A DNA stretch of 64,000 nucleotides from Chitinophagales bacterium (GCA_016787295.1 JAEUUX010000234.1:1-64000), one strand, 5' to 3'. Shown: positions 18,278 through 27,526, numbered from the stretch's first letter. The notes: generated by a model not told the origin, from the letters alone. Numbers and translations are program-made.

Positions 18278-19390
18278 CTACGTTTTTTGCATCAGAAAAA
18301 GGTATTCCGAATACTTGCCATCACTATTAATCCATTCGTTTGTCCAGCGCATTTGTCCCATAACATTTTTTTTATAATCTATTTCCACCGCTTTTACCAA
18401 CTTGCCTTCGGAATGTATAATATCAAATAAGGCAGTTTTGGTAGCCCGCCCACCAGAACTGTAGGACAATAGAATATAGTTTGCATTGGTTTGATGTATG
18501 AGTTTTTGAATGGCTTGTAATGCAATAAAATGCCCTTTTTCGTCTTTTCTAAATTCCTCAAAAACAGAACCAGCTATGTCGTCGCGGCTGTCTGTTCGTC
18601 TGTTAGCTTTGCCAAAAAGAAGTGGTTGGTCGTTGAGTATAACGGTTTTCCAGATGTGGTAATAAGCATTGTAGCGCACACGGCTGGGCGGCATTTTTTC
18701 GTTATTGGAGCCATATGGTGGGTCAAAATAAGCTATATCAAACGAACGTTGTGCAACAAGGTCAAAAATGTCGCTTCGGCTTACGGTGTTTTTGCCATGA
18801 CTACAAAACAAAAGCGGAAGTTGTAGCTGCAAATCGTTGTAGGAACGTGGTGACCAATCAGCCAAATAAGCCACATAATGCCCCAAGGTGCTGTCAACAG
18901 CATCTAAAGCCAAGATCAAGCTGGTGAGTGCAACGGCTTTTTCGGTTTCGTCCAAGTTCATTTGGTCTATTTCGTGCCGAATGGCATCGAGTTTCATGGT
19001 GTTTTTTAGCTGAAAAGGTTTTTTTTGCGGACTATCGGATGTGCCGCCATAGTTTTCCGAAAACCAACCATATTCACCCTTTAACCCGTTGAGATGCTCA
19101 ATGATGGGTAGGTAGTGGTTGGGGTTTCGCTGATTGAGGAGGTAAGCTTTGGCGAGTGTTTCTGACCACACTGAAATGTCGTTCGCAGTGGTGTCGTACC
19201 CCAATTTGGCAAAGGCTTGTGATACGCGCGTAGAACCGCTAAAGCCGTCCAATATACTTTTTATGGGTAGTTGCGACAACATATCCAATATATATGGAAG
19301 GATTTTTAGCTTCGAACCTGCGTATTTTATCCCTTGTGTGATGGGAACGCTAAGGCGGTTCTGACCAAATAAGTTGATATTTAGAGTCAT
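18278..19390 (-). CDS. Orphan D12-class DNA N6-adenine methyltransferase
   Basis: A 370-aa protein that transfers methyl from S-adenosylmethionine to adenine in DNA. It has the D12/Dam-type N-terminal motif IKYAGSKLKILPYI, the SAM-binding LDGFSGSTRVSQAF and the catalytic DPPY in DIAYFDPPYGSN. I start at MTLNINLFGQN (19390). The open frame to 19453 adds a Cys-rich, unlikely leader. No restriction endonuclease gene is next to it: the neighbours are an MscS channel and a TonB receptor. It may be a solitary regulatory methylase or a leftover of a restriction-modification system. Target sequence cannot be read from the protein. Confidence 0.85.
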   Translation of the reverse strand: MTLNINLFGQNRLSVPITQGIKYAGSKLKILPYILDMLSQLPIKSILDGFSGSTRVSQAFAKLGYDTTANDISVWSETLAKAYLLNQRNPNHYLPIIEHLNGLKGEYGWFSENYGGTSDSPQKKPFQLKNTMKLDAIRHEIDQMNLDETEKAVALTSLILALDAVDSTLGHYVAYLADWSPRSYNDLQLQLPLLFCSHGKNTVSRSDIFDLVAQRSFDIAYFDPPYGSNNEKMPPSRVRYNAYYHIWKTVILNDQPLLFGKANRRTDSRDDIAGSVFEEFRKDEKGHFIALQAIQKLIHQTNANYILLSYSSGGRATKTALFDIIHSEGKLVKAVEIDYKKNVMGQMRWTNEWINSDGKYSEYLFLMQKT

Positions 19391-19540
19391 TTTGGGTAGA
19401 TTTATAAGGTTATTTAGTATACAAAAGCATGTTTCAATGCCACACTGTTGCAAGTATTGAAATTTTTAACATTCTTATCCAAATTTTAACACCAGCATTC
19501 GCCCAAAAAGCCGTTACTTTGCACCTTCAAAATGCAAATT

Positions 19541-21787
19541 ATGTCATTATTAAACAAAATATGGGGCAGTGTTGCCTATTTATTCGTTGTCATGTCTTTG
19601 TGGGCGCAGGATAATACTTCTTTTAGCGGAACAGTAGTCGAACAAACCGCCAACAACGAAAAAGAGAGTATTGTGGGAGCTAATTTGCATTGGGCAAATA
19701 CCAATATCGGCACCGTCACAGACGAAAATGGACATTTTACGCTAACTTTTCCGCCCAAACCTGCTACCTTAGTGGTGAGTTTTGTGGGCTACCAAAACGA
19801 TTCTATCGCCTACGACCAAGTTGGTGACGGCATGGAAATATTGTTGCGCAATGGTGTGAACCTGAAAGAAGTGGTCATTACAGTGCGCGACAGGGGGAGT
19901 TATGTGTCAACACTGCAACCCATTAAAACCGAAATGATTACTACTGCCGAATTGCGCAAAGCCGCTTGTTGCAACCTATCCGAAAGTTTCGAAACATCTG
20001 CCTCCGTCGAAGTGTCTTATAGCGATGCTGTGAGCGGAGCAAAAGAAATTCGCATGTTAGGTCTTGATGGCGTGTATGCACAATTGACCACCGAAAACAT
20101 ACCGAATCTGCGCGGCTTGGGTGGTACTTTTGGCTTGACCTATATTCCGGGTTCGTGGATAGAGTCTATTCAGGTGGGTAAAGGTAGCGGGTCGGTTTTG
20201 AATGGTTATGAATCCATTACAGGACAAATAAATGTGGAATACAAAAAACCATTTCGTTGTCCACAAGAAAAACTGCACCTGAATCTCTATGCCAATCATT
20301 GGGGCAGAATGGAGGGCAATATCAATTGGACAAACAAAATCAACCACCACTGGTCAACAACGACATTTGGACAAGTAACCAATTTTAACCGCTCTCTTGA
20401 TGATAATAATGATGGTTTTCGCGATGCGCCGCGCGTGCAAACCTATACTGCCAAAAACCGTTGGCATTATCAGGGCGAAAAGTTTGAGTCGCAATTTGGT
20501 GTGCAGGGGCTTGTCGAAAAACGCACAGGCGGACAACTGACCTATAATCCCGACGAACCGCGCACAACTGCCAACGGTTATGGCATTGGCATTGATACGC
20601 GCCGTTTGGAAGGTTTTGCAAAATTGGGTATTTTCTTTCCGCAAGAATATCGTTCTTTGGGCAATATGGTATCGGCAACATATCATGAACAGGATATGTT
20701 TTTCGGGCTGAAAAATTATAGTGGCAACCAAAAATCGCTTTATTATTCCAGCATCTACCAAACTATTTTGTGGAACAGCCTCGACCACGAATTGCGAACA
20801 GGTATTAGCTATCAATATGATCGTTATCACGAAGTATACCAAGACTCACTATACCAACGCTTAGAGAGTGTTCCGGGCGTTTTTGCGGAATATACTTATA
20901 AATATAAGGAAAAAGTGACAGCGGTAGGTGGTTTGCGTGCCGACCTGCACAACCTTTATGGCTTTTTTGTCACACCACGCCTGCACCTTCGCTATCAATC
21001 TTCGCCCAATACCACTTGGCGTATGTCGGCGGGGCGCGGTTTGCATGTTGCCAATATCTTTGCCGAAAATACAGGTATTTTTGCCTCTGCTCGACAACTC
21101 CAAATCCTCGAACCCTTACAACCCGAAGTGGCTTGGAACTATGGCATCAGTTGGTATCAAAAATTCCACCTTCGCGAGCGCGACGGTGGCCTTAGCATAG
21201 ATATTTATCGCACCGATTTTCAGAATCAGGTGGTGGTGGATATGTATAGTACCAACAACCTCATACAGTTCTATAATCTCAAAGGACGTTCTTTTGCCAA
21301 TGCTTTTCAGGTTGAATGGCAATATGAAGTCCTAAAAAATTGGGGTATAAAACTTGCTTATAAATTTGATGATGTTCGCAGTACTTTTGGCGACAGATTG
21401 CTCAATATTCCTTTCAATACGCGACACAAAGCTTTGTTTAATACCAACTATATGACTCCCAACGAGCGCTGGCGATTTGATGCTACCTTGCAGTATTATG
21501 GTAGCAAATTTTTGGTTAACGAACAGTTGGACGGCACCACCATCAGCGGCAACCAGATTCTTTCGCCCAATTATGTGCAGGTTTTGGGGCAAGTCACCTT
21601 TGCTTTGCCCAAATGGGAATGGTATATTGGCAGCGAAAATCTCAACAATTTTACCCAACAAAATTTAATTGTTGCCGCAGACAATCCCTTTGGCAACAAC
21701 TTTGATGCTACCAATCTTTGGGGACCCATCATGGGGCGAATGCTGTATGTTGGTATGCGATTTACCTTGAAAGGAAAAGAAGAATAG
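19541..21787 (+). CDS. TonB-dependent outer-membrane receptor with carboxypeptidase-regulatory-like domain
   Basis: About 748 aa. Signal peptide ends at WAQ (about residue 23). A beta-sandwich domain follows (FSGTVVEQ... GTVTDENGHFTLTFPP, about 28-105). The plug domain contains AACCNLSESFETSASVEV, LGLDGVYAQLTTENIPNL and GYESITGQINVEYKKP. A 22-strand barrel completes the protein, ending RMLYVGMRFTLKG. The CC pair at about 143-144 in the plug occurs in a receptor subgroup I associate with heavy-metal uptake, so copper or another metal is a possible substrate. An ATG at 19532 is in frame, but a -7-like ACTTTG lies only about 12 bases before it, so 19541 is preferred. Confidence 0.9.
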   Translation: MSLLNKIWGSVAYLFVVMSLWAQDNTSFSGTVVEQTANNEKESIVGANLHWANTNIGTVTDENGHFTLTFPPKPATLVVSFVGYQNDSIAYDQVGDGMEILLRNGVNLKEVVITVRDRGSYVSTLQPIKTEMITTAELRKAACCNLSESFETSASVEVSYSDAVSGAKEIRMLGLDGVYAQLTTENIPNLRGLGGTFGLTYIPGSWIESIQVGKGSGSVLNGYESITGQINVEYKKPFRCPQEKLHLNLYANHWGRMEGNINWTNKINHHWSTTTFGQVTNFNRSLDDNNDGFRDAPRVQTYTAKNRWHYQGEKFESQFGVQGLVEKRTGGQLTYNPDEPRTTANGYGIGIDTRRLEGFAKLGIFFPQEYRSLGNMVSATYHEQDMFFGLKNYSGNQKSLYYSSIYQTILWNSLDHELRTGISYQYDRYHEVYQDSLYQRLESVPGVFAEYTYKYKEKVTAVGGLRADLHNLYGFFVTPRLHLRYQSSPNTTWRMSAGRGLHVANIFAENTGIFASARQLQILEPLQPEVAWNYGISWYQKFHLRERDGGLSIDIYRTDFQNQVVVDMYSTNNLIQFYNLKGRSFANAFQVEWQYEVLKNWGIKLAYKFDDVRSTFGDRLLNIPFNTRHKALFNTNYMTPNERWRFDATLQYYGSKFLVNEQLDGTTISGNQILSPNYVQVLGQVTFALPKWEWYIGSENLNNFTQQNLIVAADNPFGNNFDATNLWGPIMGRMLYVGMRFTLKGKEE

Positions 21788-21792
21788 CCACA

Positions 21793-23157
21793 TTATTGCC
21801 AATGTTTTTGCAAGTCTATCATATCTAAACCTCCAAAATTACCCGAACTCATAAGCAATAAATTGGTGTTGTGATAATCTTGTTGGTCGAGAAAAGTTTG
21901 CAAATCTTTGGTATTGTTAAACACCAACAAATCGGCGCGTTGAAAACCTTTTTGCACATCGGCTATTGTCAGTAAAGGCAATTTTTTGATAGCAAAAGTG
22001 TGTTCCTCAAAAAATACTATTGCCACATCAGCAGCAGCTAAGGCGTGTTGGTATTGGTGCAAAAAATCTTTATTGAGGCTACTATAGGTGTGCAACTCAA
22101 AGCAGGCAATAAGGCGGCGATGGGGATATTGCGTTTTCAAGGCTTCGGTGGTGGCTTTCACTTTGGAAGGTGCGTGTGCAAAATCTTTGAAACAAACACT
22201 ATGCTTGTTTTGTGCTACTTTCTCCAATCGGCGAGCAGCACCCGCAAAAGTGGTCATGGCTTTTAGGAAATCGTGGGGATTAATGCCAATTTTTTCGCAT
22301 ACCACTTGGGCAGCCGCCATGTTTTGGAGGTTGTGTTTGCCAAAAATCAACAAATCAAAAGACTCGCCTTCGTAGCAGATATTACTGCCCGTTTCGGTGG
22401 ATTCATAATCGGGCGTACCATAGGGAATTAACTGCAATTGTTCCGCCCAAAGTTCGTCTTGCAGCAAGCGTACCAAGTGTTTATCGTGTTGATAATAGAC
22501 CAAAATAGCTTGTGGTGGTAGTGTACGGATAAAAATCCTGAACTGCTCTACATATTCCTCAAAAGTAGGAAAAACATTGACATGATCCCAAGCAATGCCG
22601 GTCAAAATGGCAATGTGTGGTTGATAGAAATGAAATTTGGGAAAAGGCGTAAGCGGCGATGCCAAGTATTCGTCTCCCTCGATGACCATCAGCGGGGCAT
22701 CGTTGGTGAGGCGCACCGACGAATCGAAATCGGCGAGCCGCGCACCCACCAAATAGTCGAAATCGCGCCCCAATTGGCGCAAAACGTGCATAATCATGGC
22801 AGTTGTGGTGGTTTTGCCGTGACTTCCACCCACCATAATGCGTCTTTTATAGCGGGCATGTTCATAGATATATTGTGGATAACCATGAATCGGAATGCCT
22901 TGCTGTTGGGCTGCCAGCAATTCAGGATTATCTGCTTTGGCGTGCATACCCACAATAACTGCATCAAGTTGGGCATCAATTTTGTTGGGAAACCAGCCAA
23001 GGGTAGCAGGCAAGAGTCCTTGTTGCGCCAAATTGCTGCGGGCAGGTTCGAAAATTTCGTCGTCGGAGCCGGTCACTTCCCAGCCCGCTTGCTGCAAACA
23101 AATCGCTAATTGGTGCATAATGCTGCCACCAATAGCAATAAAATGTATTTTTTTCAT
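21793..23157 (-). CDS. mpl: Peptidoglycan-recycling Mur ligase (Mpl-type)
   Basis: 454-aa ATP-dependent ligase that joins recycled L-Ala-gamma-D-Glu-mDAP tripeptide to UDP-N-acetylmuramate. Seen: Rossmann-like MKKIHFIAIGGSIMHQLA, P-loop GGSHGKTTTTAMIMHVL, metal-site EGDEYLAS, GIAWDHVNVFPTFEEY and the C-terminal DFAHAPSKVKATTEALK. The order matches Mur ligases and the start motif fits Mpl rather than MurC. I start at 23157. A frame extends to 23220 but crosses the promoter. Only 5 bp separates its stop from that of the convergent receptor gene. Confidence 0.9.
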   Translation of the reverse strand: MKKIHFIAIGGSIMHQLAICLQQAGWEVTGSDDEIFEPARSNLAQQGLLPATLGWFPNKIDAQLDAVIVGMHAKADNPELLAAQQQGIPIHGYPQYIYEHARYKRRIMVGGSHGKTTTTAMIMHVLRQLGRDFDYLVGARLADFDSSVRLTNDAPLMVIEGDEYLASPLTPFPKFHFYQPHIAILTGIAWDHVNVFPTFEEYVEQFRIFIRTLPPQAILVYYQHDKHLVRLLQDELWAEQLQLIPYGTPDYESTETGSNICYEGESFDLLIFGKHNLQNMAAAQVVCEKIGINPHDFLKAMTTFAGAARRLEKVAQNKHSVCFKDFAHAPSKVKATTEALKTQYPHRRLIACFELHTYSSLNKDFLHQYQHALAAADVAIVFFEEHTFAIKKLPLLTIADVQKGFQRADLLVFNNTKDLQTFLDQQDYHNTNLLLMSSGNFGGLDMIDLQKHWQ

Positions 23158-23167
23158 GTTTTTTCTG

Positions 23168-23196
23168 CAAAAGTAAGGCAATATACCGTAACTTTG
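23168..23196. promoter_or_regulatory. Divergent promoter pair for mpl and the cyclophilin gene
   Basis: Minus-strand -7 TACTTTTG (23175-23168) faces mpl. Plus-strand -7 TAACTTTG (23189-23196) faces the cyclophilin gene. Both match TAnnTTTG exactly and are 13 bp apart. The mpl leader would be only a few nucleotides, so mpl may be nearly leaderless. Confidence 0.6.
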
Positions 23197-23237
23197 CACC
23201 CATAATTCCATTTTTTTCAATTTTCTTTACCCAAAGT

Positions 23238-23903
23238 ATGCAAAAAATTTCATTATTTTTATTTTTCGTGGCAGTAAGTCTTTTTTCAACAGCCTATACT
23301 GCCGATAAACCAACCAAAGAACCAATGGTTATTATTAGTACTAGTTTGGGCGACATCAAAGTAAAACTATACAATGAAACGCCCTATCACCGCGACAATT
23401 TTTTGAAATTGGCAAAAGAAGCCTATTATGACAACACCCTTTTCCATCGTGTCATCAAAGGGTTTATGATACAAGGCGGTGACCCCGATTCTAAAAATGC
23501 TACTCCCGAACAAAGTTTGGGTATGGGCGGCCCTGGCTATACTTTGCCTGCTGAAATCAACCCTAATTTGTTCCACAAAAAAGGAGCTTTGTCGGCTGCT
23601 CGCACAGGCGACCAAATGAACCCACAACGTCGTTCGTCGGGTAGTCAGTTCTATGTTGTGCAAGGCAAAACCTATACCGATGAAGAACTGAAACAAATGG
23701 AAGCACGCGGTTTTGTGTTTAGCGATGCCCAAAAAACTGCCTATAAAACCATCGGCGGAACGCCTTTCTTAGATGCTCAATACACCGTTTTTGGCGAAGT
23801 CGTAGAAGGTTTGGACGTGTTGGACAAAATTGCCGCCACCGAAACTAAACCCGGCGACCGTCCTGCAAAAGACGTAAAAATGACCGTGAAAATCGTAGAA
23901 TAA
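23238..23903 (+). CDS. Secreted cyclophilin-type peptidyl-prolyl cis-trans isomerase
   Basis: A 221-aa folding catalyst that isomerises X-Pro bonds. The signal peptide (KISLFLFFVAVSLFSTAYT, cleaved near residue 22) places it in the periplasm or at the surface. The cyclophilin domain follows with FHRVIKGFMIQGGDP, GSQFYVV and TVFGEVVEGLDVLDKI. It carries the bacterial insertion LSAARTGDQMNPQRRSSG. No lipobox is seen. It is transcribed alone from the divergent promoter at 23189-23196. Confidence 0.93.
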   Translation: MQKISLFLFFVAVSLFSTAYTADKPTKEPMVIISTSLGDIKVKLYNETPYHRDNFLKLAKEAYYDNTLFHRVIKGFMIQGGDPDSKNATPEQSLGMGGPGYTLPAEINPNLFHKKGALSAARTGDQMNPQRRSSGSQFYVVQGKTYTDEELKQMEARGFVFSDAQKTAYKTIGGTPFLDAQYTVFGEVVEGLDVLDKIAATETKPGDRPAKDVKMTVKIVE

Positions 23904-23931
23904 GATTTTCGTTTGTTGGGTGTTTATCCAC

Positions 23932-24026
23932 TTTTTGGCTGTCTCAAAAGTTGTGAAAAGTTTTTATTGTATATTCATTTTGTTTACAATAAGATACTAT
24001 CAACACTTTTGAGATAGCCATTTTTT
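23932..24026. repeat. MITE-like inverted repeat pair
   Basis: TTGGCTGTCTCAAAAG (left, within 23932-23955) and its imperfect reverse complement (right, within 24001-24026) enclose about 45 bp of AT-rich DNA. GGCTGTCTCAAAA resembles terminal inverted repeats of several transposase families. The loop is too long for an ordinary intrinsic terminator. There is no ORF inside, so it would be a non-autonomous remnant. T-rich flanks could be a short target duplication but are not convincing. Confidence 0.5.
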
Positions 24027-24100
24027 AGGCATTAATACCCAAAGAATGTTTGTTTGAGTCTTTTATTGACATCAATTACAAAAAAAACGATTATTTGTCT

Positions 24101-24108
24101 TATCTTTG
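24101..24108 (+). promoter_or_regulatory. -7 box of the PD-(D/E)XK-like gene
   Basis: TATCTTTG, an exact TAnnTTTG match, followed by CA. An upstream TTG codon at 24106 overlaps it, so translation must start at the ATG at 24127. Confidence 0.6.
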
Positions 24109-24126
24109 CATGAAAAATCTGTAGTT

Positions 24127-24777
24127 ATGGCAAAAAAACAAAAATCTTTAGACCTTTTAGAGCCAATACTCATCAAAACTTTTGGCTTGGAACGCCTTCG
24201 TCCACCCAAACCTATACTTCAAGAGTGGATAACAATAGAACAAGAACTCACCTTAGAACCAGAAGCCATGACAATTTTGGATAGGATATTGATTAAAATT
24301 ATTGACAATGGAGACTCTTGGAACGAGGAAGAGTTGAAAATGAATTTTATTAGTATACTCATGTTTTTGGCGGACTTTAACGACCCTATCAAAGGTTACT
24401 ATGATCGTGAAATTTCTGCTACTGTTGGAGGTATTTATCTAAATTGTAAAGCAGATATGATGCTATCCAAGGGCATAGGTGAATTGATAGAAACACCCTA
24501 CTTTTTTTTGCACGAATATAAACGCGAAAAAAAATATTCAGGCGACCCAATAGGGCAAATGCTCGGTGGAATGCTTATAGGACAGGCAAAAAACAATAAC
24601 AACAAGCCGATATACGGCTGTTATGTGCAGGGACGTTATTGGTATTTTTCTGTTTTGGAAGGCAAAAAATACGTCATAAGTAATTCGTTTAATGCCTCCG
24701 AATTGGAAGATGTCTGCCAAATTGTTTTTATTTTGCGCAAACTGAAAAAAATTATTTTGGAATATTTGATAGAATAG
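24127..24777 (+). CDS. PD-(D/E)XK nuclease-like orphan protein
   Basis: A 216-aa cytoplasmic protein. The motif CKAD (Asp110), then Glu130-Tyr-Lys132 in FFLHEYKRE, then Gln144 in DPIGQMLGGML has the spacing of the PD-(D/E)XK nuclease core, and Glu70 could supply the upstream acidic residue. The C-terminal IYGCYVQGRYWYF and GKKYVISNS resemble an uncharacterised family that I have seen repeated in Bacteroidota genomes. Nuclease activity is not proven and no restriction or toxin partner is adjacent. A second protein with the same motif order lies at 33137-33754. A MITE-like repeat lies just upstream. Confidence 0.65.
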   Translation: MAKKQKSLDLLEPILIKTFGLERLRPPKPILQEWITIEQELTLEPEAMTILDRILIKIIDNGDSWNEEELKMNFISILMFLADFNDPIKGYYDREISATVGGIYLNCKADMMLSKGIGELIETPYFFLHEYKREKKYSGDPIGQMLGGMLIGQAKNNNNKPIYGCYVQGRYWYFSVLEGKKYVISNSFNASELEDVCQIVFILRKLKKIILEYLIE

Positions 24778-24941
24778 GATAGCGCCTTAGTTCAGGATAA
24801 AAACACAAAAAATTACTGATGATACTATTCAAACCACCTCAACCACCCATTTCACAACAAAAAACGCACATTATTTGGAAAATCCAAAAAGTGTACTTAA
24901 CTTAGCCGCCAAATTCACCCCCCAAAACAACCAATAGCATT

Positions 24942-25937
24942 ATGTACGGAGGAGGCTATATTTTTGATGACGAAAAAAACAAATCGCAAGCAACGCGTGT
25001 GCAAGACGACCCCGAATTGTTAGCAGCTTTTGAAGCCCGAATCGATAGAGGTGAAAAAATTGAACCACACGACTGGATGCCTGTCGAATACCGTCGGCAG
25101 TTGTTGCGCATGATAGAACAACACGCACACTCCGAAATCATTGGTGCTTTGCCCGAAGGCACATGGATAACGCGCGCACCCAACCTCAAACGCAAAATGG
25201 CGCTTATTGCGAAAGTGCAAGACGAAATTGGTCATGGTCAGTTGCTCTATGCCGCCGCCGAAACACTCGGCAAATCGCGCGAAGAAATGATAAACGACCT
25301 TTTGTCGGGTAAAGCCAAATACTCCAACGTGTTTAACTATCCCGCCAAAACGTGGGCAGATATTGCCGTTATTGGTTTCCTGATTGACGGAGCCGCCATC
25401 GTCAACCAACTTGCCAACGCCAAAGGTTCGTATGGTCCATATGTGCGTGCTTTGAAGCGCATTTGTGTAGAAGAATCTTTCCATCTCAAACAAGGACACG
25501 AAGCGTTTGTGTACCTTGCCACAGGCACGTCCCAACAACGCGCCATGTTGCAAGATGCCATGAATCGCTGGTATAGACCACTGATTCACTTCTTTGGTCC
25601 GCCTGATACAATTTCGCAACATACCGAAAAATTGATGCGCTGGAAAGTCAAAATGGCGAGCAATGATGATATGCGCAACCAATTCTTAGACCAATATATT
25701 CCAAAAATCCAAGAGGTAGGCATTACTTTGCCCGACCCCAATTTGCGCAAAAATCCAAATACAGGTATATGGGAATTTTCGGATCCCAATTGGGACGAAT
25801 TTTTTGCCGTTATCAGAGGCAATGGACCTTGCAATAAGGAGCGCTTGGCTGTTCGACAATGGGCAGAAGAAAATGGAGCATGGGTCAAAAATGCTTTGCT
25901 CAAAACCAACGAAAAATATACTATTCCATTAGCATAA
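24942..25937 (+). CDS. paaA: Phenylacetyl-CoA 1,2-epoxidase catalytic subunit PaaA-like, without paaBCDE
   Basis: A 331-aa ferritin-like di-iron protein. Family hallmarks are [11 protein letters not shown] at the start, the iron-ligand segments [25 protein letters not shown] and [14 protein letters not shown], and [10 protein letters not shown]-like [11 protein letters not shown] near the end. In characterised bacteria PaaA works in the PaaABCDE complex. Here none of paaB-E is next to it and it is transcribed alone with its own terminator, so the partners are elsewhere or this is a stand-alone relative. The aromatic-catabolism role is therefore tentative. Confidence 0.88.
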   Translation: MYGGGYIFDDEKNKSQATRVQDDPELLAAFEARIDRGEKIEPHDWMPVEYRRQLLRMIEQHAHSEIIGALPEGTWITRAPNLKRKMALIAKVQDEIGHGQLLYAAAETLGKSREEMINDLLSGKAKYSNVFNYPAKTWADIAVIGFLIDGAAIVNQLANAKGSYGPYVRALKRICVEESFHLKQGHEAFVYLATGTSQQRAMLQDAMNRWYRPLIHFFGPPDTISQHTEKLMRWKVKMASNDDMRNQFLDQYIPKIQEVGITLPDPNLRKNPNTGIWEFSDPNWDEFFAVIRGNGPCNKERLAVRQWAEENGAWVKNALLKTNEKYTIPLA

Positions 25938-25950
25938 TTCCATACACACT

Positions 25951-25990
25951 CCAAGCAGTCAACATGATAAATTTGGCTGCTTGGGGTTTT
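25951..25990 (+). terminator. Terminator of paaA
   Basis: CCAAGCAG (25951-25958) pairs with CTGCTTGG (25977-25984), followed by GGTTTT. The loop is 18 nt. Confidence 0.65.
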
Positions 25991-26089
25991 GTAGTCGATA
26001 TATATGCAATTTTGAGTAATTTTTTAACTTTTTTTATAGCAAATTTGTCATTTCTTTGTCAAAAAATGTAAAGATGATAAAAAATGCTG

Positions 26090-26097
26090 TACCTTTG
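26090..26097 (+). promoter_or_regulatory. -7 box of the ZU5-like secreted protein gene
   Basis: TACCTTTG followed by CAG, matching TAnnTTTG. The leader to the ATG at 26174 is about 70 nt. No well-spaced -33 element was found. Confidence 0.6.
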
Positions 26098-26173
26098 CAG
26101 CGGTAAAAACCGTATCTAAGCCTCTATTGCGCTTAGATTTTCTATCAAACAATCCCACCATTAATTTTTTAGT

Positions 26174-27526
26174 ATGAGGAAAGCTCTACTATCTCTAACC
26201 ATTATTTTAATTGTTGTTGCCAATTTTTGGCTACGCAAACAACAATGGTCTGTCAATGACTTTCGCCAACTCCTTGCCACTGCTGCTACCCCTGCCCCCG
26301 TTAATACTCCCGATAAATATACTACCACCAAAGACGAGTGGTGCAACGATTTGATGAACATAAGCACGGATTCGGCTTTTGTTGCCCAATTCCTACATAC
26401 AGAAGACAATATTGTTGCTCCCGAAGACGAAAAACGCTTCCAACAGTTAGCGCCTGTCTTTGAAAAAACCATCGCTCCTACCCAATACTTTACGGCTGAT
26501 GCCAACAAAACTATCTTGCTAAAGGGGAAAAATGGCACCAAAATAACGTTGCCAGTAGGCTGTTTTTTATTGCCCAACAACCAAGTTGCCACAGGTGCCA
26601 TACAATTACAACTCAAAGAATTGTATGATGCCTCCAGCTTGCTGTTAGCTAATTTGCCAACGCTGACCGATTATGGCATTTTGACCTCCGACGGAACAGT
26701 CTATCTCAATGCCCTGACCGCCGATAACCAAGTGCTGAAAATCACCAAAAACTGCACCGTAGAAATCCCTACCGCCCTCAAAGAAACTAACCGTTGGCTT
26801 TTTTATGGCAACCACGAAGCAAATGGCAAATTGCGCTGGATTGCGTCGGCAGGCATGAAAAACACAACACCCACCACCGATACTGACAACTATTATAATG
26901 GCGATGAATCTGCTTCGCTGACTCCGCCCACCACCATTCAATTGGGACAAGTGAGCGAGCAAGTTGCGCAACTGTGGCAATATGTGCAACGCTGGCTTGG
27001 CGAAGCGCAGCATTTTCATTGGTTAGGTTTTGACCCTGCCAACTCAACAGAACCCGCCGAAGCCTATACGCCTGCCTCCACTATTTCCGACGATGCCAAT
27101 TATGCGGAATATAGCGACCCGACTCCGCGCGAATTTCCCACAGGCAAACGCCTACCACGCACAGGTAACACTTTTTCACTCAACCAAACAGGCTGGTTTA
27201 GTATTAATCGATACGAACCTTATCATGCGGGCAAACGCACCATTGTTGCACAAATCAACAATACAAACGACATGGTAACTTCGATGTTTTTGATTATGAA
27301 AAACCGCGATGTGGTGATTGCAAGCGAAAAAACCGCTGATGGCAATTTTGTGTTCCAAAAAGTGCCACGCGGACAACGTGCCTATATGGTGGCATTGGGA
27401 TACCAACAAAAACAAACTTTTGTGGATATTGTGGAAATAACAACAGGCGAAAAACCTGTGGAAACCTTGTCGCTGCGCCCCACCACCATCGACCAACTGA
27501 AATACCAAGTGTCGCAATTGCATTAG
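26174..27526 (+). CDS. Secreted or membrane-anchored protein with ZU5-like beta domain
   Basis: A 450-aa protein of unknown function. An N-terminal hydrophobic segment (ALLSLTIILIVVANFWL) serves as signal anchor. Residues about 114-200 (ILLKGKNGTKITLPVGCF, then TDYGILTSDGTVYLNALT) have the pattern of ZU5-like/G-x-x-I-x-x-P beta domains found in many uncharacterised Bacteroidota surface proteins. The middle is Thr/Glu-rich. The C-terminal part (GWFSINRYEPYHAGKRT onward) looks like another beta domain. No sorting domain or lipobox is seen. Confidence 0.6.
   Translation: MRKALLSLTIILIVVANFWLRKQQWSVNDFRQLLATAATPAPVNTPDKYTTTKDEWCNDLMNISTDSAFVAQFLHTEDNIVAPEDEKRFQQLAPVFEKTIAPTQYFTADANKTILLKGKNGTKITLPVGCFLLPNNQVATGAIQLQLKELYDASSLLLANLPTLTDYGILTSDGTVYLNALTADNQVLKITKNCTVEIPTALKETNRWLFYGNHEANGKLRWIASAGMKNTTPTTDTDNYYNGDESASLTPPTTIQLGQVSEQVAQLWQYVQRWLGEAQHFHWLGFDPANSTEPAEAYTPASTISDDANYAEYSDPTPREFPTGKRLPRTGNTFSLNQTGWFSINRYEPYHAGKRTIVAQINNTNDMVTSMFLIMKNRDVVIASEKTADGNFVFQKVPRGQRAYMVALGYQQKQTFVDIVEITTGEKPVETLSLRPTTIDQLKYQVSQLH

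Noticed and set aside
20354-20842. A 162-codon minus-strand frame inside the TonB receptor
   Set aside because: Opposite strand of a strongly supported barrel protein; no motif.
22582-23109. A 175-codon plus-strand frame
   Set aside because: Entirely within mpl, which has all Mur ligase motifs.
25020-25682. 220-codon minus-strand frame
   Set aside because: Antisense to paaA, which carries all iron-ligand motifs.
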